Below, in pieces: positions 22,801 to 32,199 of a stretch of 64,000 bases of DNA. Position 1 is the first letter of the stretch, and each line of letters begins with the position of its first letter. The stretch is taken from assembly GCA_012845835.1 (NCBI GenBank), contig JABAKD010000002.1, forward strand, positions 1 through 64,000, given 5' to 3'. The notes below the pieces were generated by a model. It had not been told where the DNA came from. It saw only the letters and a program-made list of their open reading frames with translations, and made no database searches. The stretch comes from Undaria pinnatifida (Eukaryota; Sar; Phaeophyceae; Laminariales; Alariaceae). The translations under genes and the position numbers were made by a program.

Positions 22801-25800
22801 GGAACACAGAGGCTTCCGCTGCAACGCTACCGTGGAATAACTCAGCAGCAACGCGATATTCCTGAGATCCAAGACTTGCCCGGTATATTCCCGCCGCAAC
22901 CGTAGAATACCCCGCAGCACTCACTCGCTCGACTCTGCACAGCACAATGGGACGGGCGCCATGAGAAAAATAACGTCAAGGAGATAGAGAAAAAGCGAAG
23001 GCTATTCGTCAACAGCTTCAATAGTTATGTTTTGTGAATGTAACTGTTTGAATCTTAATGATTAGGCGTCCATCTAGTTTAAGAGTAAGGTTTGAACACT
23101 ACGATGATGTACTTCGTAGCCATTGGACCGTTGACCACGCATCCCTTTCACGAGATAGGATGGTTTGGTCAGAGTGTAAAATGCAGCCTTGGCGCTGAGA
23201 ACAAGCTTGTCAACATAAACAGAATCTGGCACACTCACAGATCGAACAGCTTAAACACCCCCGTTTCATGGTCTAGCTCTCGTTCGGGACAGAAAAGCTG
23301 TGGTCTATGTAATGTGTACGAAATAGATCACATTTACTCAGTGGGATCTGCACGACACAGTTTATGAACGCATGGTTCGGCGGGTGGGATATGCAGGAAA
23401 AGCAACATACGATAACGGAAAAAGGTCACACGTCGGACAGATCATCGATCCCCACTTGATGATCTAGATCTTCCGCGGAGATCTGTACGATCTACCTCAT
23501 CATGTCACCAGGTGGGAGGCCGTGCGATCCGCACGATCTAACAATGGTTTCTTCGGTTAGAGTGGTACTCTCTCAATGTACAGGCCCTGCACAGCATCTC
23601 ATAACGGTAGATACGTATGCATAGAAATGATCTAGAATATCTGTATAATCTGTATGATCTATAGATTATTATATGTATAATCTATGCGATCGAGATCGTC
23701 ATCTATCTGTCCGAGGTGTGAAAACAGACCACGATCTAGATCACACAAGTGCTACCATGGGGGTAGCACGTTTCGCTCAAAAAATTCTTTGAGTGCCGGA
23801 GCTCCTTGGCCCAACATGCCCAACATGAGTCCGAAGCTCAATCTTGTTTGGCAGTATGGTATTTTTGTATACCTACTCGTAGACCATAGGATTTTTTCGT
23901 TGGGTTTCACATTCATTGTTGTCAAATGATTTTTTGGGGTGGTGGTGGTGGTGGTGGTGGTGTTGGTGGTGTTGTTGAGGCATACAGCTCCCTAAGTGAG
24001 AAGCCCAAGAACACCAACAAAAAACAATGCACCCTTACCACCCCTACCACCCCTACCATAGCATGCGTCCAGTCCCATACAATAGCAATAACAAAATAAC
24101 AATAACAATATCAATAGCACTCAAATAACACTCAAGTAGCACTGGTAGAACACTCCAACAAGATTACGCATATAGCCCCGGACGTTTCAAGCTGACTTTA
24201 CGCCATAAATTGGAGCGAACGAGATGCCCTAGTTTTGACGGCGCCAAAACACTAAGGACCCCTTTAGACCCCTTTAGACCCCTTTACCCCTATCGACGTC
24301 GCTGTAACGCACATCGCTCACCTGGTATCGCACACCTCACATCGCACACCTGGTATCGCACATCTCCGTTAGACTACATACGCATCCGACATCCGGCCGT
24401 GGTTTCAAAACAAAAAAGAGAGTTAGACCAACATCTCCGCGGACCGACCAGGTGGGCTCGTCACACGCACCACAACACACTCCAACGCACACAAGTTGAC
24501 CACGGTTACAACCGTCATGCTGCCAGAGGTCCTGGCCGCAGCCATATATTCTTTCCAAGATCGTGGTCTGTCCGTTGTGTGCATGCGCTTGACGACTGCA
24601 GGGCTAACGCTCGGATGCAACGTACCTCGCTGAACGCTCTCCCGTACCCGGCTTCTGTGACGAACAGTCCTGCAGATACCATGCCCCACAGTCCGCACAG
24701 TCCATGCACAACGCTCGCATCCACGACGTCATCGATCTGCCCCACAAGGCAAATGAACACACCACACGACAGTCACGCCGTGAACAAAACATCGAGTCTG
24801 TGTTTGAACATCATGCAGACGCTTTGGCATCCCCGCTTCACTGTATCAGTTGTGGAGGCAATATCGTTCCCATGAAATGATAAACCTATCGAGCTTTTTG
24901 GTCAGGAGACATCAGGAACGAGGGCGAAGGAAGTGGGATGACATCGCCTGCCTCGGGTACCTGACTAACATATCCAGCGACGCCAGGCGAGTCTGCCCTA
25001 ATCTCGGCAAGTAACCTACTGGAAGTCGGAATTGGTCCGAAGTTCTAGACACGGCCCCCGTATGTTAAGATACGGCCTCGAAAGGCCTGTAAGTATCCGA
25101 ATTTGAGATCATTTGATCATTTGGATGGGTTTCGTATGATAAGGTTGGCGGTTTATATTCGGGGAAGTTAGGAATTAGATCGGAGGCACGCGCCTCCGAT
25201 CTCAGAAGCTATCCCGAGCTCTGGTGGAAACGAATAAAGCTATATCTCTACGAAGGAACGAAAGTGAGTACTCTCCGAGGACCTGCTCAATTGGCGGGCA
25301 CTCTGTGTCCCCCACCTTTAATTTAACACGTACTCTTGCCGATTCTCGAGCCAGGGCGAGATGCACATTCGGCGCTATTCGTTCTGTTAATTGCGCACGG
25401 GTAAGCCCAACGTTCTCGGCGGCAGTGCTGTGGTCAGCGAAGGTCTAGCTCTTGCGGGTCCAGCATCAACAACATTCTGCAAAGTAGCGCCGGGGCCGGG
25501 GAACCAACCCCCTAGCCTACCGCGGAGTGAAGTGTGAAAACATTCAAGCATGCCGTGCTGGTGTTAGCGCTGTTGTTGGTCATATAGCACACTGATTCCA
25601 CGATAGCCACCCCAAAAACCAGCGGTTTTCTTTAACGAACGCTTCATGGGTGATCGATACGAGGGAGGGTGGTGCTATGAAACAAATATCTGACCACATT
25701 TCCTTGATTGCAAAGGACTATCGAGCGATGACGTCGGGGTGGCAAGTGGCACCGTATTTTAGGAGATACGGCCTGGATCTGGTTTCAAAACCGGCTATTT

Positions 25801-26309
25801 CGTTAAAGAAAGGTTGGGGGGCTACCGTAGAAGGACTCCTCACTGCCCACTGAACTAATGAGTCAGGTGATTGAATAGCTCACTGGGTAGTGCTATATAA
25901 CCAACAGTCGTTAACGACCAAACGAAGCAGTTAGCGCTAATGTAAAACGATCATTTGAAGCAGCAAGACTAACAAGTGGTGTTTTGGCGGCATAACAAGC
26001 GTGGTAAGGCATATTGAAAAAACAACACATGAAAACGATGCTACAACCAACCGCTACAATCGAGGCAACCGCAGCAAGAGAGCCCAAAATGGTATCGGCT
26101 TATGAACCATAGCCAGCACGCCGCACTGGTCTCACAACCGAGGGCTGTGGCTAGGACTAGGACTAAGGCTGGGTTTAAGGTAGAGGTGCAGCATTGTTTT
26201 TCTGGCGCTCGTCACCCAAAAATTGATTTCGAGCAAAACCCGGAAAGTGCAAAATCCGATCCGACGAAGAATCCCGTGGCCCAGGCACAGAAGCCAACAA
26301 CAACAACAG

Positions 26310-26340
<31 letters not shown>

Positions 26341-27742
26341 TAATTGTACAAAGAGAGAATGACACGAACTCCGACGATTTGGGGTTGTTAACGATCCTCA
26401 TTATCCTCATGATCCTCATGATCCTCATGATCCTCATGATCCTCATGATCCTCATGAATCAGAACGTACTTCGCTTACAAAACATGCCACCTCTATCGTA
26501 GCACGCGTCTAGTTATAGCTTTTAAGGTTTTAAGGTAGTAAGTTAAAGGCCTAACACACGCCTGCCACGGTCGAGGTGCGCCAGTTAGTTTATGAGGCTT
26601 CTCACTTGAGGCAGCAGTATACAGCGGTATACCTCGCGCCCATAAAGAGCTGACACCACATGAAGGTGCGACTCGATGACACCCATGCCATGGCCTAGGT
26701 ATACGATGGAGATAACCCTAACCCAAACATGATCGACATTCCGACGATACTATCAAGAGCACCCAAAGTAGTGAAAGAGTGCTAAGCCTGCCATACTACC
26801 GGTCAGCCACAATGTTAAGCCACAACCAACAGAGGAACACATGCCATGAGAAAGACAAGCCGTATAGTGCCTCTTGCCTCAACTATGAGCATGAGTTTGC
26901 TTTCGTAGAACACAAGCACTCCCGACACCATCCCGATGAAGAAAAGGCCGTGTGTATCAACCATGGAAGAGGACGCTGTGATCGCCACGAGGCCTCCAAG
27001 CACGCCGTTGGTTGTCGTGAAGGGGTCAAAACTGACGCCGCAAAAGGCGTAAAAGGTGCAAAACGCGAGGGCATTATTGCCGGTAAAAAAATGTAAATAG
27101 CGCGAGAACACGAAGGTTATGAGGATGTTGCGAGCGCCACGAGGCCTCCAAGTACGCCGTTGGTTGTCGTGAAGGGGTCGAAACTTCGGGCCGCCAAAAG
27201 CGCAAAGTTGCAAAAGTTGCAAAAGTTGCAAAAGGTTCAAAAGGTGCAAAAGGTGCTGTAGGCGAAGGCATCGCACGCAGCTGGGTCAAATGCGCGTGAC
27301 CACGAAGGTGGCGGGGATGCTGGCATCGCCACGATGCCTCCCCCTACGACGTCATTAGTTGCCATACACGGGTCGAACCTGCCACACAAAAAAGGGGCAA
27401 AACATGGAAAAAGGTTCAAACAACGAAAAAGGCTCAGACATCGCAGGCGGCCAATTGACCAATAAGCCACAATGCGAAGGTAGCGCAAGGCGTGGGATGT
27501 GGCGGGGTGGCGCCGATGGCATCCTCGTCGTAGTGTGCACCTAGCACGCCGCCGGTTGTCTACAAGTCCAGTGACATCGTCATCTGGTCCAGTGTTATCG
27601 TCCACTAGCCCAGTGTCATCGTCAACTAGTCTTGTGGCATCGATTATACAGCGCACCTGCTGTGGTGATACCAATGAATGAACAGCACGACCACCGCGGC
27701 ACCCGAAAGACAGACGGCGGTGTTTACCATCGACTTGGCCAC
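16865..27742 (-). CDS. AMT: ammonium transporter (AMT family), C-terminal half, five exons
   Basis: Minus-strand exons 27742-27657, 27031-26884, 24736-24626, 24567-24493 and 17032-16865 (stop TAA 16865-16867) all have AG..GT borders and join in one frame. In order they encode VAKSMVNTAVCLSGAAV, then NGVLGGLVAITA and GMVSGVLVFYESKLML, then IDDVVDASVVHGLCGLWG, then GCNRGQL, then LVLVLALTAWVGGLGLILF and a short cytosolic tail. These are late membrane helices of Amt/MEP channels. The His in VVHG corresponds to the second pore histidine. The role would be ammonium import across a membrane. The N-terminal half, with the first pore histidine, was not found and may lie upstream or be lost. Exon 24567-24493 and its 58-nt upstream intron are the least certain. 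Introns of 2.1 and 7.5 kb are full of repeats. The splice from SKLML to IDD is slightly short compared with the family. Confidence 0.7.
17110..17280. repeat. ~28-bp tandem repeat (TTAGCACTTCATGGCTAG)
   Basis: About six degenerate copies of TTAGCAC.TCATGGCTAGT just upstream (minus strand sense) of the last AMT exon, inside its intron. Confidence 0.7.
17340..18170. other. AMT intron sequence; dispersed repeat copy 2 at 17815-17965
   Basis: A 146-codon plus-strand open frame at 17347-17787 has no recognisable motif and is probably chance. From 17815, GCTACGATGGGGTAGCATTTT and GACGGGGCTCCTC match the repeats at 4790 and 23745. Confidence 0.35.
18630..20095. repeat. composite repeat block, inverted copy at 45660-46640
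   Basis: The first part (18650-18900) contains ACACTCCAGCTGTGAGATCG, ACTCCGATCGCGCG and GTCGGCGACTCCCCTTA. The second part holds three to four ~130-250 bp units with GTGTTTATTACTCTGACGGA, GGGCGTTTGAAC and a G-rich tract. The whole order is found in reverse at 45660-46640, and the first part again at 51115-51345. No coding. Confidence 0.65.
18950..19390. repeat. G-rich low-complexity tracts
   Basis: Runs of G at 18990-19020, 19076-19100, 19195-19230 and 19365-19388 on the plus strand. They make long spurious Pro-rich frames on the minus strand and could form G-quadruplexes. Confidence 0.85.
20260..20850. repeat. direct tandem duplication of a ~275-bp unit
   Basis: 20265-20535 and 20575-20850 share GCGAGGTGRYGYGGKCATGC, TGTCACC, GGAGGCGATCAT, TAACATATCT and GTCTGTAC, with about 70 percent identity by eye. 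Confidence 0.6.
21242..21290. repeat. palindromic TACTCGCGCGAGTGACCCC repeat
   Basis: A 10-bp perfect palindrome (ACTCGCGCGAGT), then CCCCTAGCCACTG, an A-rich stretch and AAGGCCC. Same order as 5530-5575; inverted at 4258-4325. A related CACTCGCACGAGTG lies at 21110. Confidence 0.5.
21575..21850 (-). repeat. 275-bp repeat with perfect hairpin, inverted copy 1
   Basis: It contains the hairpin AGATCGGAGGC-ACGT-GCCTCCGATCT and ends with a CCTTTCGAGGCCGTATCTTAA phrase. It is an inverted copy of 25060-25335. Both lie inside AMT introns on either side of the 24.5-kb exons. Confidence 0.7.
22075..22300. repeat. minisatellites: GGTCCAAAAT 10-mer and AATCATATCACTC 13-mer
   Basis: Four copies of GGTCCAAAAT at 22078-22118, then about 12 copies of a 13-base unit CAATCATATCACT at 22138-22296. 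Confidence 0.92.
22640..22870. mobile_element. relative of the 2162-2402 MITE
   Basis: TTCTGGCCGGTCGAGCTCCT, GTTTTAGGCCTAGCGTATAG, GGGTTGGTCGGCTTGCG, TCTTCGAAGTGGT and the end CGCTACCGTGGAATAACTC match the MITE interior and its right terminal repeat at about 60-70 percent by eye. The left end is not clear. Confidence 0.45.
23430..23735. other. segment rich in GATC words, no gene
   Basis: GATCT, AGATC and GATCTAGATC recur about twenty times in 300 bases, many within short palindromes. There is no coding signal. Confidence 0.5.
23745..24070. repeat. dispersed repeats: GGAGCTCCTTGG copy 3 and (GGT)n
   Basis: GCTACCATGGGGGTAGCA with GCCGGAGCTCCTTGG repeats the arrangement at 17815 and 4790. (GGT)n occupies 23937-23968, followed by CTCCCTAAGTGAG and CTACCATAGCATGCGTCC, the closing motif of the microsatellite-carrying family. 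Confidence 0.55.
24245..24375. repeat. short tandem repeats (TTTAGACCCC and ATCGCACACCTGGT)
   Basis: Three copies of GACCCCTTTA at 24258-24290 and three to four copies of an 11-14-base ATCGCACACCT unit at 24312-24366, within the AMT intron. Confidence 0.8.
25060..25335 (+). repeat. 275-bp repeat with perfect hairpin, copy 2
   Basis: It contains the hairpin AGATCGGAGGC-ACGC-GCCTCCGATCT and GGCGGTTTATATTCGGGGAA. It is inverted relative to 21575-21850 with about 90 percent identity by eye. The loop differs (ACGC against ACGT) while the stem is conserved. Confidence 0.7.
25677..25853 (+). CDS. small open frame, unknown
   Basis: A 58-codon frame from ATG 25677 with non-repetitive composition. 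It starts MKQISDHISLIAKDYRAM and ends near RRYGLDLVSKPAISL. The composition looks more protein-like than its surroundings, yet no family is recognised. It lies antisense within the AMT intron, so it may be a remnant of an inserted element. Confidence 0.2.
   Translation: MKQISDHISLIAKDYRAMTSGWQVAPYFRRYGLDLVSKPAISLKKGWGATVEGLLTAH
26160..26520. repeat. microsatellite-carrying dispersed repeat, locus 3 (two slots filled)
   Basis: GCGCTCGTCACCC, then CCGATCCGACGAAGAATCCC and GTGGCCCAGGCACAGA, slot 1 = (CAA)n at 26293-26340, then GACACGAACTCCGACGATTT, slot 2 = (ATCCTCATG)n at 26395-26458, then CCACCTCTATCGTAGCACGC. Confidence 0.65.
26600..26815. repeat. microsatellite-carrying dispersed repeat, locus 4 (slots nearly empty)
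   Basis: GGCTTCTCACTTGAGG, CTCGATGACACCCATGCC, ATGGCCTAGGTATAC, then a short CCTAACCC stretch and GATCGACATTCCGACGATA, closing near CTGCCATACTACCGG. Confidence 0.55.
27110..27562 (-). pseudogene. tandem partial copies of AMT exon 27031-26884
   Basis: Reading the minus strand, starts at 27378 and 27183, and a more decayed one at about 27562, repeat the acceptor and first ~60 bases of the AMT exon. They encode FDPCMATNDVVGGGIVA, FDPFTTTNGVLGGLVA and TGGVLGAH. Spacing is about 150-195 bases. After the homologous ~60 bases the copies share a different sequence (CCTTCGTG.TC(A/T)CGCGC) and hit stops. A TTTTGCAACTTTTGCA minisatellite precedes the acceptors. Confidence 0.55.
27555..27650. repeat. 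GATGACACTGGACTAGT-type minisatellite
   Basis: Four imperfect 20-27-base copies of CAGTG(A/T)(C/T)ATCGTC(A/C)ACTAG in the AMT intron next to exon 27742-27657. Confidence 0.7.
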
Positions 27743-27759
27743 CTGTTAAGCGCCAAGAA

Positions 27760-28690
27760 GAGCATAATAAACAGTATTTGAAGAGTAACGACATAAAAAT
27801 ACGGCAAGTGCTACATCTGTTTATATTATATATTTTACGTGTTTACTCATCCCATCTCTTGCCTTATTTCTCCTTCTGCCCCTTGAGACGAATTCTGAAC
27901 CAGGGTCACTGAGCACGCTTTTCTCCCCCCTCTCTGCCCACTTCGGTAAGTGCCTTCCTTTTTATCGCGAAAAGGGTTCAACACTTTCTCCCCTCGTCGA
28001 CTGGCCTCAAATCGCGCTTACTCACGCTATAAAGCGCTCTCCGCAATTGGTGTCCGTGGAAAAAAAAAATCTCCATACCTATAGTTGAACACCTGACTCC
28101 AACCTTAGCAGTGTTCGAGGTTAACCATTAGTTGAGTAGTGCCGGTTGCACGTAACAATGACTGACAAATCGCTTGGGACAGATAGGTACAGCCAGCAGT
28201 GGCAGCAAGCGGAGTAGTGCCGGTTGCCGCTATAGTTGCCGGTATTTCCGGCAGCTATATAGTGCACAACAATAGTGAGACAGCATAAAACACGCTTTAG
28301 CTGGCGCTATGGTAGGACCTCGTGTAGCAGGAATTCGGTAACTGTCGTCAGCTTGAATGCGGTGATGCAGCAGGATTATGGTAACTGTGGTGAGCTTCAA
28401 TACGGTGACAGGAAAACTCCGCAGATCGCGGCCGTACAAACAAGACCCGGCTTCAGCCAACTCGCACGACAGGATTATTAACTGTTGTCCACTTGAATGC
28501 GTTGATTAGAGAACTTGTAGAATGTTTTTTTTCCGGTCTGCGGTCGAAGAGCTGCGGCCGCAGAAGCAAGCCGGCTTGAGGAAACTGTAAAGGGGATCTA
28601 CCGATGAAAATCATTAACTCGCACTTGCCCGTAAAAATGTTGGTGAGAGTGCAAGGGTTAGGGTGCGCTCCCCGAATGACAAGGAATTGA
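27760..28690. other. no gene; short repeats at 28320-28500
   Basis: GCAGGATTATGGTAACTGTGG and GAGCTTGAATGCGGTGA words recur three times between 28325 and 28505. The first 500 bases show no missing AMT exon that I can recognise. Confidence 0.4.
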
Positions 28691-28789
28691 AAATCGGAAA
28701 CTCAATGATAAAGGAGGAAGAGGAGAATAGTGGCATGTAACAAGACTCATCCTACGGCACAAGTTCAATTGTTTTTTCCCTGCAAGATT

Positions 28790-29215
28790 ATTGGCTTGAG
28801 GAGCCCTATACGTCACTCCCAAAAAAGAAATACAAGAATGAAAGTGCAATCCGATTACCAATATCATGGCTTATGTATGAAAAAAATATATACGCTGAAC
28901 GAAAATGGCATTCCGGCGGTTTGAGGTTAAGAAGGGTTAAGAAGGGTCAAGAAGGGTTAAGAAGGGTTAAGAAGGGTTAAGAAGTGTTAAGATGGATTAA
29001 GATGGGTTAAGATGGGTTAGGATGGGTTAAGATGGGTCAAGATGGGTTAAGATGGGTTAAGATGGGTTAAGATGGGTTAAGATGGGTTAAGATGGGTTAA
29101 GATGGGTTAAGATGGGTTAAGATGGGTTAAGATGGGTTAAGGAGCCCCATCGTTTAAGGAAGTATTTTACAGCCAAGAAGCGCCACCCCCAATCGTGGCA
29201 GGCGTCGGGAGCTGG
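28790..29215. repeat. microsatellite-carrying dispersed repeat, locus 5 with (GATGGGTTAA)n
   Basis: GGCTTGAGGAGCC and ATATCATGGCTTATG lead to GGCATTCCGGCGGTTTGAGG. Then come about 22 copies of a 10-base GAAGGGTTAA/GATGGGTTAA unit (28925-29140), and then AGCGCCACCCCCAATCGTGG. The array sits exactly where locus 3 has its second microsatellite. Confidence 0.65.
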
Positions 29216-29509
29216 TATCGACACTTGGACAATTGCTTTGTTTTTGAGAATCATTCCCCTAGTCTTCCTCGCCCGTAAAACTCTCTACAGCCTTCCAGGC
29301 AACCGCAACAGGGCAAAATACAACTAAGGGAGCAAGAAGTACACGGCTCACATATATACCACGTAAGACACGATCGCTTTATTGTTAGTATCAGATGCTA
29401 CAGCAGTGGCTGGTCACGCACAGCCGATTACGCCGCAAGCACACAAGCAGCAAGCGTGGCAAAAAAAAGCACTAACCCTAACTTAGGCAGCCACCGAGGG
29501 TGATTATTG

Positions 29510-29735
29510 CTCAGGGCTAGGGTTAGGGTTAGCCCATTTACCCCGACGTTTCGCGCTATTGGCCTTGCAGCAACGCGTGTGCGCGCAACATAGCGCTGCG
29601 GAGGCCCCGACACTACGCCTAACCATTACTCGCAGCCTCCGGATGTTCTGTGGATAACCGTGGGCTTAGCCCAAACCTTAACCCTAGCGCTAAACCTAAC
29701 CCTAACCCTAACCCTAACCCTAGCCCCAACCCTAA
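29510..29735. repeat. interstitial TTAGGG-type tracts
   Basis: GGGCTAGGGTTAGGGTTAGC at 29514-29534 and, in the opposite orientation, about five CCCTAA units with variants at 29680-29735. The two tracts face each other about 150 bases apart. Confidence 0.8.
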
Positions 29736-29989
29736 CAAGTTAGGATCGCTGTGGGTACTAACCCATTTGAAACTTCAGAGGGCAACGTTGACGAATATAC
29801 CTGGCAGTTGCAGGGTCAGCGACACGACGTTACACGGGCTGCTAGCTTGAGGGGTGGGGACTTCAATGTGCGACTGCTACGCAAGGAGCCGCGCGATACG
29901 CGCGAAGCATGAAACATCGTGTGCTGTGCACGCATGTATTGGCAATGACCGTCTTTCTTACTTGTTTTATCGCTATGCGTGGGCTACGA

Positions 29990-31040
29990 AGGGTTAATGT
30001 CGGTTTATTTTGAGTATACAGCTGGCACTGACACACATGGCTGTGTGGGTATGCAACCATCATTGGCACTCCTCTGCCAGAGATGGTTTCACTTAGCTGA
30101 TCACTGTAGACATACAGCTGTGCCAAACGTTCTTTCGCTTTGCGGGTCGCCGCTAAGATACAGCTATTGCCCACGCAGATGTGTTGTTCCTGCTGCCTTG
30201 CTAGTTGCCGTTTATAATCGTTGGTCACTGTCGCTGTTGATATTCAGCGGTTGATGGCATTTAGGTGATATTGGCTGTTGCTTCGCTGATTGCTGTTGAT
30301 ATACGACGATATCCGGCGCGGCCTATTGGCTGTTGCTTTGCTGATCGATGTTGATATACGACAATCTCCAGCGCGGCCGTGCTTGTGTGGCTGCTGACGT
30401 GGCTGGGGTATGGTTGTGGCAGCTTCGCTCGTCGCTGTCGGTATACAGCAATCACGGGCACGGTTGTGCCAGAGGCTCTACTTCGATGACCTCGGCGTGG
30501 CAGTGCCAGAGGCTTCTGTTTCGCGGATCTCGGCACGGCGGTGCTGGAGGCTTAGGTTTTTCTGATCTCTATAGATATACAGCTACGGCTGGCACGGCCG
30601 TGTCATCTCTGGGCCGCTGTAGTTGATTTCCTTGTTGCAGATGATAGTTCTGAGGGATGTCAATATATATAAACTATGGATGACACGACTGTGTCCATGC
30701 ATAATTGCCTCTGCTTCTTGGATTGAGGTTGTTATACCATCATCGCTAGCACGGCCTTGCCGGAGATGCTTTTGCCTAGCTGATTGTTGATGGTAAACAG
30801 ATACTGACGCCTGTCTTCGTCCCCGCTGTTGCTTCGCGGGTCGCGGTTGACAGACAGTTACGGCTGACATGGGGTCAGAGTTGCGCCCGCTATACCGCTT
30901 GTTACTCTGTTAATATACATGTAGTAATGCTTACGCGGTTTTATCAGAGGTGATAGTGTGTGTCGCAGGTGGAAGTGGTTATACAACTATGGTTGATGTG
31001 CCGACAACGTGGTTGCAGTCGATACTGCATAAATTTCAAC
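29990..31040. repeat. degenerate satellite, ~70-100 bp unit
   Basis: At least ten diverged units share TGTTGATATACAGC, GGCACGG(C/T)NGTGCCAGAGG, CTTCGCTGAT and their spacing. The best copies lie between 30285 and 30600. Open frames across it are translated repeat. Confidence 0.7.
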
Positions 31041-31099
31041 GGGTACCGAGACCGCTGCCCCATATCTTCCTACCTACGCGCGGGGGCTACGGTTTCATA

Positions 31100-31251
31100 A
31101 TGGCCAAGTGTCGCGGAGGGGCGGGTAAACCCGCTGCTGCTGCGAGGACTCGAGACGCTGAACACAGCTCGTCCGCAACCCAGTACAGCTACCTTTTCCG
31201 ACGGCAACATCCCCGGGTCCCTCTCCGCGTGATATTGGCGTACATGCACCG
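31100..31251 (+). CDS. candidate first exon, unknown basic protein
   Basis: From ATG 31100 a GC-rich frame of 50 codons runs into a good donor (gtgagg). It starts MAKCRGGAGKPAAAARTRD and ends near VPLRVILAYMHR. The composition is Ala/Arg-rich then hydrophobic. The following sequence to 31470 is GC-rich with no clear second exon. The possible acceptor at 31498 would add only a few codons. Function unknown. Confidence 0.25.
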
Positions 31252-31813
31252 GTGAGGGTGTACGCTGCGACGGGTGGGTGGGCGCATCGCTGGCCCGACA
31301 GCCCCCCTCCCCCCCGATCTGGGCACCGCGGGGAAAAGCACGCAACGCCCATGCGCCAGGGGAATTGGAGGTCGGGACGGGGTCGGGGTCGCCGGGGAGG
31401 CAGCGACCGCGGCCTACTCGATTCCCCTGCCATTCCGCCGCCCCCCCCGGTCTGCCCGGGCGAAACCTGAGCGGGCCGACGAAATATCTTGGTTGCAGGC
31501 ACTGTTTTATTAGCCACTGGTAGTGTCGCAGACACATGCGTGACTCGTGGTATTTTTTTCCCTATTTCGTTACATCTTAATTTCGCTGTTAGGTAATGGT
31601 AATTAGGAGTGGCCCGGAGTCACGCTTTTAGTGTCTGTGCTACCGTCAGGTTTTTTGGATGGATCGGCTGGGCACACAGCATCACTTCGACGTTCGCTTA
31701 TTTGTTTAGCAGAACAAGGGGCGTGACAGTATTGCCCCCCGTTTCTAACGTACGATGCTGTGTATTGACATTCAGATAGAGTCTTGTATTGGCATTCGCG
31801 AAGGCGGGCGCGC

Positions 31814-32195
31814 ATGAATGGCTCCGGCACCAAAATGATCACCAGACTGGCGTGCGGCCTATTCTACCCTCAATTCCACAGCTTTCCGGCGACGAACATC
31901 GGTGAGTGGACACATGGGCGATTCTCAACCCCTCCCCCACATTGCCGTTATTTGGGCAGGCGTATTTAAGGACCCGATGCAATGGCCGCTGCGGCGGTTG
32001 CCGTGGCATGCCCCGACGTCGGACGTCGGCGTAGGGGAGAGCGCCTTCGTGCCGGGTTTCGTACGCAAACACGAAGCGTTTTGGGATGAAGTCGTACTGC
32101 AGGAACACCCACTCCGTGACGAGCTTATATCATGCTGGTGTTTGGAACATGGAAGAAGCAGTACCGAAGTACTATGTATACTCTGGTCTAGTTAG
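31814..32195 (+). CDS. two-exon open frame, unknown (possible retroelement-derived)
   Basis: ATG 31814 to a donor at 31901/31902 (gtgagt), a 58-nt intron with acceptor tttgggcag, and a second exon 31960-32195 ending in TAG. The G/GC junction keeps the frame, giving about 107 residues. Exon 2 has protein-like composition: VFKDPMQWPLRRLPWHAP, then FVPGFVRKHEAFWDEVVL and HPLRDELI. The segment around FVRKHEAFWDEVVL reminds me of the region that precedes reverse transcriptase in some DIRS-like elements. That is recollection, not proof. No hallmark domain is complete. Confidence 0.35.
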
Positions 32196-32199
32196 TTTA

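Noticed and set aside
24210-24875. 221-codon plus-strand open frame
   Set aside because: It is antisense to two AMT exons with clear splice borders; the plus-strand product has no motif.
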